64,000 bases of DNA from assembly GCF_019793435.1 (NCBI RefSeq), contig NZ_JAILYH010000008.1:124001-188000 (forward strand), read 5' to 3'. Position 1 is the stretch's first letter. The number at the start of each line of letters is the position of its first letter. The notes beneath the pieces were generated by a model. It saw nothing but the letters and a program-made list of their open reading frames with translations, had not been told where the DNA came from and ran no database searches. This stretch comes from Rhizobium redzepovicii (GTDB lineage: Bacteria > Pseudomonadota > Alphaproteobacteria > Rhizobiales > Rhizobiaceae). This document shows, piece by piece, positions 18,058-26,380 of this stretch. The translations under genes were made by a program, and so were the position numbers.

Positions 18058-18169
18058 AGAGCATGATGCCGAAAAGTATGAGCGGTTTTCGGACGACATC
18101 ATGCTCTAACTCTTGAATTTGGAACAGGATTCAGACTTTAGGCCGACCGGGCCTAAAATCATCCTGTTC
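18058..18169. repeat. RIME-like palindromic intergenic element
   Basis: Two adjacent palindromes. The first (18058-18107) has 11-bp arms AGAGCATGATG/CATCATGCTCT around an inner hairpin CCGAAAA...TTTTCGG. The second (18123-18168) has AACAGGAT/ATCCTGTT around TTTAGGCC-GACC-GGGCCTAAA. The layout is that of the Rhizobium-specific intergenic mosaic elements. It lies between the divergent SDR and XRE genes. Related sequence is at 26162, 30028 and 48429. Confidence 0.85.
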
Positions 18170-18255
18170 TAGTCGAGCCGCAGGCGCTTCAATCACCCGC
18201 GACGCCTGCATCATGCGCCGCCTGGAAATGTCAAACAGTTCCATTTTTATCCTGG

Positions 18256-18269
18256 TATCAATACTGATA
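18256..18269. promoter_or_regulatory. Possible operator of the XRE regulator
   Basis: TATCA-ATAC-TGATA is a perfect 5-bp inverted repeat ending at the first possible ATG of the regulator. Position suggests autoregulation. Sequence evidence only. Confidence 0.3.
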
Positions 18270-19123
18270 TGATCCCCGGCATGGACCAGAGAGCCGATAC
18301 ATTCGAAGCCCGCCGCCGTGAATTCGCAGCCTTCCTGCGTTCTCGTCGCGAGCGGCTGGCGCCGTCCGAAGTCGGCTTGCCGGAGGGTTTTCGCCGGCGC
18401 ACGCCAGGTCTGAGGCGTGAGGAACTCGCCATGCTCGCCGGCGTCGGCACCACCTGGTACACATGGCTGGAACAGGGCCGTGACATCAGACCCTCGGCAC
18501 AGGTGCTCAATGCCCTTGCCGATGCGCTGCACCTCGACGAGGCCGAGCGCCAACATCTCTTCACCCTCAACGACCGCCAGACGGCGCAGACAGTATCCAG
18601 CGCGCCCGAATTCGTCGACGAACCGCTGAAGCGCATGCTCGCCAACCTCACCCACCAACCGGCCTATGTGCTTGGCCGCCGGTGGGATGTGCTCGCCTGG
18701 AACCGCGCCGCCGAAGTACTCTTCGGTGGTTATGACACACTCGACCGTGACGAGCGCAACACTATGCATCGCCTCTTCGCCGACCCGGCGCATCGCCGGC
18801 TGCTCGTCGATTGGGAGGCGGTTGCCCGCGTCTCACTGGCGATGTTTCGCGCCGACAGCGCGCGTTATGCCGGTGATCCGGATTTCGAGCTCCTAATCGC
18901 ACTGCTGAAACAGGCAAGCTCTGAATTTCGTGATTGGTGGCAGCGCCACGAGGTCGTCAGCCCGCTGTCGGGTATCAAGCGCATCGATCATCCGGTTAAA
19001 GGCCGCATGTCCTTCGAGCATACAGGGCTGACATTGACGAGCCGGCCGGAGATGAAGCTCGTTGTCTACACGCCGCTGGACGATGAAGACACCAACCGGA
19101 AACTCGCCGAGCTTCTTGCCTAA
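18269..19123 (+). CDS. XRE-family regulator with MmyB-like ligand domain
   Basis: 284 residues. The N-terminal helix-turn-helix (about 10-85) contains RRRTPGLRREELAMLAGVGTTWYTWLEQGRDI (interrupted here only by family variation) and VLNALADALHLDEAER. The rest (about 105-275) matches the MmyB-like ligand-binding domain, with W.VLAWNRAAEVLFG and RR.LVDWEAVARVSLAMFR-type stretches. Regulators of this kind usually control a neighbouring oxidoreductase, here the divergent SDR gene. The start may be ATG 18269 or ATG 18281; neither has a clear ribosome binding site. Confidence 0.9.
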   Translation: MIPGMDQRADTFEARRREFAAFLRSRRERLAPSEVGLPEGFRRRTPGLRREELAMLAGVGTTWYTWLEQGRDIRPSAQVLNALADALHLDEAERQHLFTLNDRQTAQTVSSAPEFVDEPLKRMLANLTHQPAYVLGRRWDVLAWNRAAEVLFGGYDTLDRDERNTMHRLFADPAHRRLLVDWEAVARVSLAMFRADSARYAGDPDFELLIALLKQASSEFRDWWQRHEVVSPLSGIKRIDHPVKGRMSFEHTGLTLTSRPEMKLVVYTPLDDEDTNRKLAELLA

Positions 19124-19197
19124 AGCTAATCCCTTGCATTGCCTCGGGCCGTCGCAGCCCCATATGTTTTCCATCATTGTCCATAGGAGGGGAAATC

Positions 19198-20934
19198 ATG
19201 GACCGCCTGCATATCGGCACGATCTCCGTCATTTCGGCACTGTCGCTGAGCCTGACGTCGGCCTTCGCCGCCTCGCCCGCGCCTGTCGAGGCCGAGCACG
19301 GCATGGTCGTCACCGCCCAGCATCTGGCGACCGATGTCGGCGTCGAGGTGCTGAAGGGCGGCGGCAATGCCGTCGATGCAGCCGTCGCCGTCGGCTATGC
19401 GCTGGCGGTCGTCTATCCCTCGGCCGGCAATCTCGGCGGAGGCGGCTTCATGACCATCCGCCTGAAGGACGGCACCAAGACCTTCCTCGATTTCCGCGAA
19501 CGCGCGCCGCTTGCCGCCACGAAGACCATGTATCTCGATGCCAAAGGCGATATCGTGCCGCGCGCCAGCCTCGACGGCTATCTTGCCGTCGGCGTTCCCG
19601 GTTCCGTCATGGGCTTCGAAACCGCGCGCGAGAAATACGGCACAAAGCCGCGCCAGGATCTGATCGCACCGGCACTTCGTTTCGCCAGGGAAGGCTACAC
19701 GCTGGAACAGGGCGATGCCGCAAGTTTCGCCGGCAGCGCCAAACGGCTCGCCAAGGACGAGGCGGCGGCGAAGATTTTCCTGAAACCCGATGGCAAAGCC
19801 TATGCATCGGGTGAAAAGCTCCAGCAGCCCGACCTTGCCGCGGTCCTGGCGGCCATTTCCGAAAAAGGTCCTGACGCCTTCTACAAGGCTGCGCCCGCCG
19901 AGGCGATCGTCAAGGCAAGCCAGGCCAAGGGCGGTATCCTCGCCAGGCAAGATTTCGAGCAATATGCCGTGCGCGAGTTGAAGCCGGTCGAATGTAATTA
20001 TCGCGGTTACGACATCATCTCCTCGCCGCCGCCTTCCTCCGGCGGTGTCATAATCTGCGAGATCCTCAACGTTCTGGAAGGTTATCCGCTTTCCTACCTG
20101 GGCTACGGCTCGGCCGACACCGCGCATGTGATGGTCGAGGCCATGCGCTACGCCTATGTCGACCGCAACGCTGCGCTCGGCGATCCCGATTTCGTCGAGA
20201 ACCCCGTCGCAAAGCTCATCGACAAGACCTATGCCAAGGAGATCGCTGCCAAGATCGATCCCTACAAGGCCGGCACGTCGGCCAACCTTAAACCGCTCGG
20301 CGGCAAGGAAAGCACCGAGACGACGCATTATTCGATCATCGACGACGAGGGCAATGCGGTCGCCGTCACCTATACGCTGAACGGGTCTTTCGGCGCCGCG
20401 GTCGTCGCGCCCGGCACCGGCGTCCTGCTCAACAACGAGATGGACGATTTCACCTCCAAGCCCGGCGTGCCGAACCTTTATGGCCTCGTCCAGGGCGAGG
20501 CGAACGCCATCGCTCCGAAGAAGACACCGCTCTCCTCGATGAGCCCGACGATCGTCACCAAGGACGGCAAGCCCTTCATGGTGATCGGCAGCCCCGGCGG
20601 CTCGCGCATCATCACCATCACGCTGGAGGCGATCCTGAACGTCGTCGATTTCGGCATGGATATCAGCCAGGCGGTGAATGCGCCGCGTATCCACCATCAA
20701 TGGCAGCCCGACAAGGTCTATCTCGAACCCTATGCAATTTCGCCCGATACGGAAAAGACCCTCGCCGCCATGGGCTACAGCTTCGACGGCGGCAATGATG
20801 CGCCGCTCTGGGGCCAGGCCGCCGGCATCCTCGTCGGCGGCAAAAGCCTCGCCGCCATCGAAAAGGGCGGTGGTGCGCGCTATAACGGCGCCATGGACAG
20901 CCGCGCGGCGGAAGGCTCGGCGAACGGCTACTGA
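19198..20934 (+). CDS. ggt: Gamma-glutamyltransferase
   Basis: 578-residue periplasmic enzyme that hydrolyses glutathione and transfers its gamma-glutamyl group. A signal peptide (ISVISALSLSLTSAFA) is followed by the large-subunit core (EVLKGGGNAVDAAVAVGYAL, SAGNLGGGGF). The autocatalytic cleavage site is just before the catalytic Thr in ETTHYSIID (about residue 380). The small subunit has LNNEMDDF and GSPGGSRI. ATG 19198 follows AGGAGGGG. It is a complete single-chain precursor of usual length. It sits alone between a regulator and the dehydratase gene. Confidence 0.96.
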   Translation: MDRLHIGTISVISALSLSLTSAFAASPAPVEAEHGMVVTAQHLATDVGVEVLKGGGNAVDAAVAVGYALAVVYPSAGNLGGGGFMTIRLKDGTKTFLDFRERAPLAATKTMYLDAKGDIVPRASLDGYLAVGVPGSVMGFETAREKYGTKPRQDLIAPALRFAREGYTLEQGDAASFAGSAKRLAKDEAAAKIFLKPDGKAYASGEKLQQPDLAAVLAAISEKGPDAFYKAAPAEAIVKASQAKGGILARQDFEQYAVRELKPVECNYRGYDIISSPPPSSGGVIICEILNVLEGYPLSYLGYGSADTAHVMVEAMRYAYVDRNAALGDPDFVENPVAKLIDKTYAKEIAAKIDPYKAGTSANLKPLGGKESTETTHYSIIDDEGNAVAVTYTLNGSFGAAVVAPGTGVLLNNEMDDFTSKPGVPNLYGLVQGEANAIAPKKTPLSSMSPTIVTKDGKPFMVIGSPGGSRIITITLEAILNVVDFGMDISQAVNAPRIHHQWQPDKVYLEPYAISPDTEKTLAAMGYSFDGGNDAPLWGQAAGILVGGKSLAAIEKGGGARYNGAMDSRAAEGSANGY

Positions 20935-21056
20935 CGGTCGCCAGCAGCGGGCGGCAAATGCGACAGGCCATTCATGTCACGGTGACAAAGTCGCCGTTCA
21001 CAAATGGCTGGCCGCGCCCTAAGCATGAGCGAACCCGCAAGCAGGACGATTCCCGA

Positions 21057-22031
21057 ATGGCCAGCATTGAAATGATTGTCGCCGCCCGCGCCCGTCTGCG
21101 CGGCCACGCGAGGCGCACGCCGCTTCTCTCCTCTCCCTTCCTGAACGAGATCGCCGGCCGGCGTCTGTTCGTGAAGGCCGAATGCCTGCAGCATTCCGGC
21201 TCGTTCAAGTTTCGCGGCGGCTGGTCGGCCGTCTCCGGCCTCGATCCGGCAGTGCGCGCGAAGGGCGTTATCGCGTTTTCCTCCGGCAACCATGCCCAGG
21301 GTGTCGCCCTTGCCGCCAAGCTGCACAATGTGCCCTCCGTCATCATCATGCCGAGCGACGCGCCGAAGCTGAAGATCGCCAACACCCGCGCCTTCGGCGC
21401 CGAGGTGGTGCTCTACGACCGCGTCAACGAGGACCGCGACGAGATCGGCGCGAGGCTGTCGGCCGAGCGCGGCCTGACGCTGATCAAGCCCTTCGACGAA
21501 CCGCTTGTCATCGCCGGCCAGGGCACGACCGGCCTCGAAATCTCCGAGCAGGCGGAAGAGGAAGGCGTGACATCAGCCGAAGTCCTCGTGCCCTGCGGGG
21601 GCGGCGGATTGACCTCCGGCATCGCGCTCGCGCTTGAAGCCAGCGCCCCCGGCTTTCGCGTCCGGCCCTGCGAGCCCAAGGATTTCGACGACACCGCCCG
21701 CTCGCTCGCCTCCGGCAGGATCGAGCGCAACGTGGCGATATCAGGCTCTATCTGCGATGCGATCGTCACGCCGCAGCCGGGAAATATCACCTTCCCGATC
21801 CTCAAGCGCCTCGCCGGCGCCGGCATCGTCGTCACCGACGAAGAGGCGCTGCGCGCCATGGCGCTCGCCTTCGTCAGGCTGAAGATCGTGGTCGAGCCGG
21901 GCGGCGCGGTGGCGCTCGCCGCCGCCCTCTTCCATGGCGAGGCGCTGGAAAGCGACACGGTGGTCGCCGTCACCTCCGGCGGCAATGTCGATGCAGATAT
22001 CTTCGCCATGGCGTTGGAACGCTTCGGCTGA
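21057..22031 (+). CDS. Threonine/serine dehydratase (PLP-dependent)
   Basis: 324-residue fold-type II PLP enzyme of the threonine ammonia-lyase/serine racemase group. The Schiff-base Lys is in HSGSFKFRG (about 51-59). The phosphate-binding glycine loop is CGGGGLTSG (about 181-189), and SSGNHAQGVALAA is characteristic. It lacks the C-terminal ACT regulatory domain of biosynthetic IlvA, so it is a catabolic type. ATG 21057 follows AGGACG. It could degrade serine, threonine or hydroxyaspartate. Confidence 0.92.
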   Translation: MASIEMIVAARARLRGHARRTPLLSSPFLNEIAGRRLFVKAECLQHSGSFKFRGGWSAVSGLDPAVRAKGVIAFSSGNHAQGVALAAKLHNVPSVIIMPSDAPKLKIANTRAFGAEVVLYDRVNEDRDEIGARLSAERGLTLIKPFDEPLVIAGQGTTGLEISEQAEEEGVTSAEVLVPCGGGGLTSGIALALEASAPGFRVRPCEPKDFDDTARSLASGRIERNVAISGSICDAIVTPQPGNITFPILKRLAGAGIVVTDEEALRAMALAFVRLKIVVEPGGAVALAAALFHGEALESDTVVAVTSGGNVDADIFAMALERFG

Positions 22032-22081
22032 GGGCATCGTGAGGCATCCGGCTCTCTTGAGCCGAATGCCGCATTCAACCG

Positions 22082-22888
22082 TCAGATGGAGTGAAGCGCC
22101 CGGCGGATTGCTATCTCGACCGGCGAATAGACGCCGTCCTTCCGCTCAAGCCGAAGCGGTTCGGACGGTGCAAGGCCGGGCTGTCCCATGAAGCGCGGTT
22201 CATTGCCGCCATGCTTTTGTGCTGCATGGATCAGGAATGGATGGCACAGATAGACCGTGCCGGCCTGCCCCGTCGCCAAGGCCAGCGGCCGGGCTTCACC
22301 GACATGCTCCAGCCGGAGATGGGCCATACCCGCCTCACCCGCCGGTGCCAGAAGGCGCGCGACATCCTTGTGCGAGCCGATACGGATGCGGGTCGGCGCA
22401 TCCTCTTCCCCGACATCCGAGAACAGGAAAAGCATCAGCAGCGCCCGTCCGCGCGAGGTGATATTCACCCGCCAGGCGGAAAAGTCCCGCTGCTCGTTCG
22501 GATCGGAACCCCCACCGGGAAAGCTCAGATCGACATGCCAGCCGGCATCGCCGGGATCGTCCGGATGGGGAAAGCGCACCGGGAAACTGCCAAGCCCGGT
22601 GCGTGGCTCCCAGCGCCCTCTGCCGACAAGCTGGTCGAACGCCGAATGCAATACCGGTGTGTTGACAGCTTTCTCGAACGGGCCTCCACCATAACCGGCA
22701 AGCCGCACGACCGGTTGCGTCCATGTTCTTGGATCATCCGCACCGAAGGGAATATCGCACCACATGATGGCACGAGCTTCCTGGGCCAATTCGCGGGGAA
22801 AAGCCTCGTCGATCCGGATAAAGCCATCCTCGATGAATTGCTCGATCTGCGCGGCGCTCAGCGCCGGTGGGTAAACATTCGATGTCAT
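22082..22888 (-). CDS. Phytanoyl-CoA dioxygenase (PhyH) family protein
   Basis: 268-residue Fe(II)/2-oxoglutarate-dependent oxygenase fold. The iron-binding HxD is in AGWHVDLSFPGG (about 139-150) and a distal His lies in YLCHPFLIHAAQ (about 220-231). The basic residue expected to hold 2-oxoglutarate probably follows in PRFMGQ. ATG 22888 was chosen because the frame upstream has no family similarity. It converges on the dehydratase gene. Substrate unknown. Confidence 0.85.
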   Translation of the reverse strand: MTSNVYPPALSAAQIEQFIEDGFIRIDEAFPRELAQEARAIMWCDIPFGADDPRTWTQPVVRLAGYGGGPFEKAVNTPVLHSAFDQLVGRGRWEPRTGLGSFPVRFPHPDDPGDAGWHVDLSFPGGGSDPNEQRDFSAWRVNITSRGRALLMLFLFSDVGEEDAPTRIRIGSHKDVARLLAPAGEAGMAHLRLEHVGEARPLALATGQAGTVYLCHPFLIHAAQKHGGNEPRFMGQPGLAPSEPLRLERKDGVYSPVEIAIRRALHSI

Positions 22889-23118
22889 GAAATATCTCTC
22901 TATCGCCAATCCTGCTGGCTCTTTCCTTGGCCAGATGCAGGGTGGTTGCAGTCCACGGCAACGCGCCAGCCGCGAAGGTTGGCAAGCGGCCGCATATTCC
23001 GATGCCCGAAGGCAGAGCTTTAAAGGCTCAAGAAGAAGGCCGTAGCGATATTGAGAGTGATCGTCTTCATAGCAGTCCGAAGCTATAGCCACGCGATCGA
23101 AGGGTCAATGCGGCAATG

Positions 23119-24018
23119 TCAGGCCGCCGTCCCGCGAAGCGCGCCATTCACCGACTGCAGCACGAGCTCGGCAAGCCGGGCCGCCGCCGGCTGCGGTTCG
23201 GCTTCGGCCCGATGCAGGACCAGCCCGAGCTTCGGCAAATCAGGCAAGCCGATCGTCTCCGGCGCCAGCGGCCGGACCTTTGCCGGCAATCCGATCGGTG
23301 TGCGGATAGTGATGCCGAGGCCTGCAGCCGCCGCTGCCCAGAGGCCGCCGAGGCTGGAGCTGACGAAGGCGAGACGCCAGGAAATGCCGGCCTCGTCAAG
23401 TGCCCGGGTCGCCGCACTGCGCATCAGGCACGGCGCCTCCAGCGAGGCGAGCGGTATCGGCTCGCCACTTGCCGCATGCCAGCCGGGCGATCTCTCGGCA
23501 GGCCCGATCCAGCGCATCGACACCTCGCCGATCCGTTCGCAATGTGCCGTCACCGTACCGTCGCTCCAGGCGAGCGCCAGATCAAGCTTGCCTGAGGTGA
23601 CGCGCTCAAGCAGTTCGACATTGCGCACCACCCGCGCCTCGATGCGGACCTTCGGATGCGCCCGCGCGAAGCGGCCGAGCACCTCCGGCAGCAGGGTCTC
23701 GCCAAAATCCTCCTGCAGGCCGAGCCGCACCCAGCCTTCCAGCTCGATGCTGTGCACGGCCGCAGCCGCCTCGTCATTCAACTCCAGCAGCCGCCTGGCA
23801 TAACCGAGCATCGTCTCGCCGGCATCGGTGAGCGCCAGCCCGCGCCCCGCTTTGCGGAAGATCGGCGTGCCCGCCTGTTCCTCCAGCTTCTTCAGCTGCG
23901 CGCTCACCGCCGAGGTTGAACGTCCGAGCTTTTCGGCCGCCTTGGCGAAATTGCCGAGTTCCATGCCGGTCGAAAAGGCTCGAAGCACATCGAGATCGAA
24001 GATCGTCCGTCGCATCAT
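23119..24018 (-). CDS. LysR-family regulator of the adjacent tautomerase operon
   Basis: 299 residues. The N-terminal winged helix (about 5-65) has FDLDVLRAFSTGMELGNFAKAAEKLGRS and STSAVSAQLKKLEEQAGTPIF. A periplasmic-binding-protein-like effector domain (about 90-295) follows, starting VRLGLQEDFGETLLPEVLGRF. It is divergent from the tautomerase-cupin-DUF4865 operon 115 bases away. LysR regulators typically control the divergent operon, so I infer that here. Effector unknown. Confidence 0.92.
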   Translation of the reverse strand: MMRRTIFDLDVLRAFSTGMELGNFAKAAEKLGRSTSAVSAQLKKLEEQAGTPIFRKAGRGLALTDAGETMLGYARRLLELNDEAAAAVHSIELEGWVRLGLQEDFGETLLPEVLGRFARAHPKVRIEARVVRNVELLERVTSGKLDLALAWSDGTVTAHCERIGEVSMRWIGPAERSPGWHAASGEPIPLASLEAPCLMRSAATRALDEAGISWRLAFVSSSLGGLWAAAAAGLGITIRTPIGLPAKVRPLAPETIGLPDLPKLGLVLHRAEAEPQPAAARLAELVLQSVNGALRGTAA

Positions 24019-24133
24019 ACAATCCCATTTTTTAGGATTATCAGTTCATAAAATTCTGATTTTCGGTACCATCGTGTCGTGCGATGGTGCTGTTGTCAAG
24101 GCCGACGAACGGCCCAAACCATGGAGCCCCCCG

Positions 24134-24553
24134 ATGCCCTTCGTTCGCATTTCTCTCCGCAGAGGCAAGTCGCCGGAGTATCTTACGGCACTCGCCGACA
24201 CCATCCAGCGCGCCCTGGTCGAAACCTTCGACGTGCCGGAAAACGACCGCTTTCAGGCCATCCATCAGCATGATGAAAACGAGCTGATCTTCGACAGCAG
24301 CTATCTTGCCGGGCCGCGCTCAAACGATTTCGTCTATATCTCGATCACCATCGGCCGGCCTCGCACGGTCGAGATGAAGGCGGCGCTCTATCGGCGGCTC
24401 GCCGATCTGCTGGCGCAGTCACCGGGCCTCCGGCCCGAGGATGTGATGATCGTCATCAGCACTAATGCCCCGGAGGACTGGTGCTTCGGCAACGGCATCG
24501 CCCAGATGACCGACCCCGATTGGCGGCTGCGGGCGGCCGGAGGCCAACGATGA
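24134..24553 (+). CDS. Tautomerase-family protein
   Basis: 139-residue protein beginning M-PFVRISLRRGKSPEYL. After methionine removal a proline would be N-terminal, which is the catalytic base in the 4-oxalocrotonate tautomerase family. The length fits the double-domain or long tautomerase group rather than the 60-residue type. The frame stays open far upstream antisense to the LysR gene, but the Met-Pro start at 24134 fits the family. Stop overlaps the cupin start (ATGA). Substrate unknown. Confidence 0.87.
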   Translation: MPFVRISLRRGKSPEYLTALADTIQRALVETFDVPENDRFQAIHQHDENELIFDSSYLAGPRSNDFVYISITIGRPRTVEMKAALYRRLADLLAQSPGLRPEDVMIVISTNAPEDWCFGNGIAQMTDPDWRLRAAGGQR

Positions 24554-24954
24554 GCGCTTTGAACCCGAAGGCCATGACGGTCAGCCGCCCCGGAAGGGCG
24601 GTGCGCTCGCCGGAGGGTGTCGCCACGGCGCCTTTCTGGGTCGAGATGCTGCTCGAAGGCAGCGCCGATGGCGAAAACACGGCCATGCGCGCCACACTCG
24701 ATCCCGGGACCATCACCCGCTGGCATACGCACCCTCGAGGCCAGTTGCTCTATGTGCTTTCGGGTCATGGGCTGGCGCAGAGCGAGGGTGGTCCCGTCGC
24801 GGAACTGCGCGCCGGCGACGCCGTCTGGTTTGCGGCCGGCGAGCGTCACTGGCATGGCGCGGCCCATGACAGTCCCTTCGGCTATCTCAGCATTCAGGCA
24901 ACGGAAAACGGCAGCATCGTCGAATGGCTGCAGCCGGTGGAGGCACGATCATGA
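24550..24954 (+). CDS. Cupin-domain protein
   Basis: 134-residue single cupin barrel. The first metal motif is RWHTHPRGQLLYVLSGHG (about 57-74), followed by the second, ERHWHGAAHDSPFGYLSI (about 98-115). Two His of motif one and one or two of motif two would bind a divalent metal. It resembles the (R)-mandelonitrile-lyase/4-carboxymuconolactone-decarboxylase-like cupins. It overlaps both neighbours by ATGA, so it is the middle gene of a three-gene operon. Confidence 0.88.
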   Translation: MSALNPKAMTVSRPGRAVRSPEGVATAPFWVEMLLEGSADGENTAMRATLDPGTITRWHTHPRGQLLYVLSGHGLAQSEGGPVAELRAGDAVWFAAGERHWHGAAHDSPFGYLSIQATENGSIVEWLQPVEARS

Positions 24955-25499
24955 TCGCCATGCAATACAGCTTCACCCTGCCCGCCGATTACGACATGTC
25001 GATCATCGACCGCCGAATCCGCGACAAGGGACCGCTGCTCGACGGCTTTCCCAATCTCGGCTTCAAGGCCTATCTCAGCGCCCGCCATGGCGAATTCGCC
25101 AGCCCCGACAATCTTTATGCGCCCTTCTACCTCTGGCAAAAGCCGGAAGGGGCAAGCGACTTCCTCTGCGGCCCCGCTTTCCAAACGCTCGCCGGCGCCT
25201 TCGGTTGGCCGCAGGTAAAAACCTGGATCGTCTGGCAGGCGGAAATCTCGCCCGATATTGCCGCAGCCAGGTTTGCCACACGCGAAGTCCTACAAATGGA
25301 CCCTCACGCACCGCTTGCTGATATTCGCGACGCCGAAAGCGCTGAGGCTGAAGCAGAGGTTCGGGCAGGCGCCCTCGCCTCCATCCGCGGTTTCGAGCCG
25401 ACGACATGGACACGGGTGCGCTTCAGGCTATGGCGAGAGATCCCCGAGAGCGCTGAGCACATGCAGGCCTATCGCGTCGGCCACCTATCCCTGCCTTAA
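24951..25499 (+). CDS. DUF4865-family protein
   Basis: 182 residues, starting MIAMQYSFTLPADYDMSIID. The IRDKGPLLDGFPNLGFKAYL and NLYAPFYLWQKPEGASDFLCG-type segments match the DUF4865 family, whose function is unknown. It starts at ATG 24951 in an ATGA overlap with the cupin gene. The three-gene set with a divergent LysR regulator suggests one small catabolic or detoxifying pathway. It converges with the LysE gene, with 8 bases between stops. Confidence 0.82.
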   Translation: MIAMQYSFTLPADYDMSIIDRRIRDKGPLLDGFPNLGFKAYLSARHGEFASPDNLYAPFYLWQKPEGASDFLCGPAFQTLAGAFGWPQVKTWIVWQAEISPDIAAARFATREVLQMDPHAPLADIRDAESAEAEAEVRAGALASIRGFEPTTWTRVRFRLWREIPESAEHMQAYRVGHLSLP

Positions 25500-25507
25500 G
25501 CCTGACC

Positions 25508-26143
25508 TTAAACGGTGGCCCGGCGATAGAAGGCGAGCGAGCCGGCAAGCGCCAGCAGCGCGCCGCCGCAGGCGCGCTCCAGCCATAGGGCGCCCGAGGT
25601 TTTCAGGAAACGCACCGCCTGCGAGCCGAAGAAGGCGTAGCCGAACATAATGAGGAAATCGAGCACGGCAAAGGTGAGCGCGAGCAGCCCATATTGCGTT
25701 ACCTGCGGCAGCGCCGGATCGATGAACTGCGGCAGGAAGGCCGAGAAGAACAAATAGCCCTTCGGATTGGTCGCCGCGACCATGAAGCTCTTCAGCCCGA
25801 TCGAGAAAGTCGACGTCGTCCCCGCCGGCGCACCTGCTTTCAACGCCGCATCGATCCCGCCCTTCGAGCGCAGCAGCATGATGCCGAGAAAGGCGAGATA
25901 GGCGGCACCGGCCCATTTCAGCATCGAGAACCAGAATTCCGATGCCGCCAGCAGCGCACCGAGCCCGACCGCCACAGCACCGATCAGCACGAAATCGGAG
26001 AGGACGGCACCGATCATGCCGGCCATTGCCCGGCGCAGGCCATGCCGCGAACCGTTGGTCAGCGCCAGCAGCACTGTCGGGCCCGGCGTGGCGATACCGA
26101 CAAAGGAAACGGCTGCAAAAGCCATAAGCGTAACGATATCCAT
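25508..26143 (-). CDS. LysE-family amino acid exporter
   Basis: 211-residue inner-membrane protein with about six helices. The N-terminal signature AVSFVGIATPGPTVLLALTNGSRHG and the following GLRRAMAGMIGAVLSDFVLIGAV are those of LysE/RhtB translocators. These export amino acids or homoserine lactones; the substrate is not predictable. ATG 26143 is used. A palindromic repeat lies just upstream of the gene. Confidence 0.92.
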   Translation of the reverse strand: MDIVTLMAFAAVSFVGIATPGPTVLLALTNGSRHGLRRAMAGMIGAVLSDFVLIGAVAVGLGALLAASEFWFSMLKWAGAAYLAFLGIMLLRSKGGIDAALKAGAPAGTTSTFSIGLKSFMVAATNPKGYLFFSAFLPQFIDPALPQVTQYGLLALTFAVLDFLIMFGYAFFGSQAVRFLKTSGALWLERACGGALLALAGSLAFYRRATV

Positions 26144-26161
26144 GATGATCCCTCCGAACCT

Positions 26162-26270
26162 AGAGCATGTCTCGCAAAAGTGTGCAGCGGTTTTGCTATA
26201 AAGACATGGGCAAAAACAAAGACCTAAAGCGTGACAAGCGAATCTGAAAGATCGCGACGCGCTTTAGCGC
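26162..26270. repeat. Dispersed intergenic palindromic repeat, copy A
   Basis: Starts AGAGCATGTCTCGCAAAAGT and ends with the inverted pair CTAAAGCG (26224) / CGCTTTAG (26260-26267). It shares the cores GTGTGCAGCGGTT, AAAACAAAGA and CTTTAG with the copy at 30028-30132, and AAAAGTGTG-AGCGG-TTTT with the element at 18058. Non-coding. Confidence 0.8.
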
Positions 26271-26329
26271 TATAGGGGAGGAAACTTGCATGCACCGGCG
26301 CCCTTGGCAATGCCCCGGCCATCAACGAA

Positions 26330-26362
26330 AAAGCCCGCCGCTTCTTTGAGGCGGCGGGCTTT
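26330..26362 (-). terminator. Terminator of pyk
   Basis: A 12-bp stem AAAGCCCGCCGC/GCGGCGGGCTTT around a nine-base loop, followed leftward by a T run. It sits 19 bases after the pyk stop. Confidence 0.88.
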
Positions 26363-26380
26363 CGAAGGGATGCGATCGGA

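Noticed and set aside
19174..20700. 508-codon minus-strand ORF opposite ggt
   Set aside because: Shadow of gamma-glutamyltransferase; no family features in the translation.
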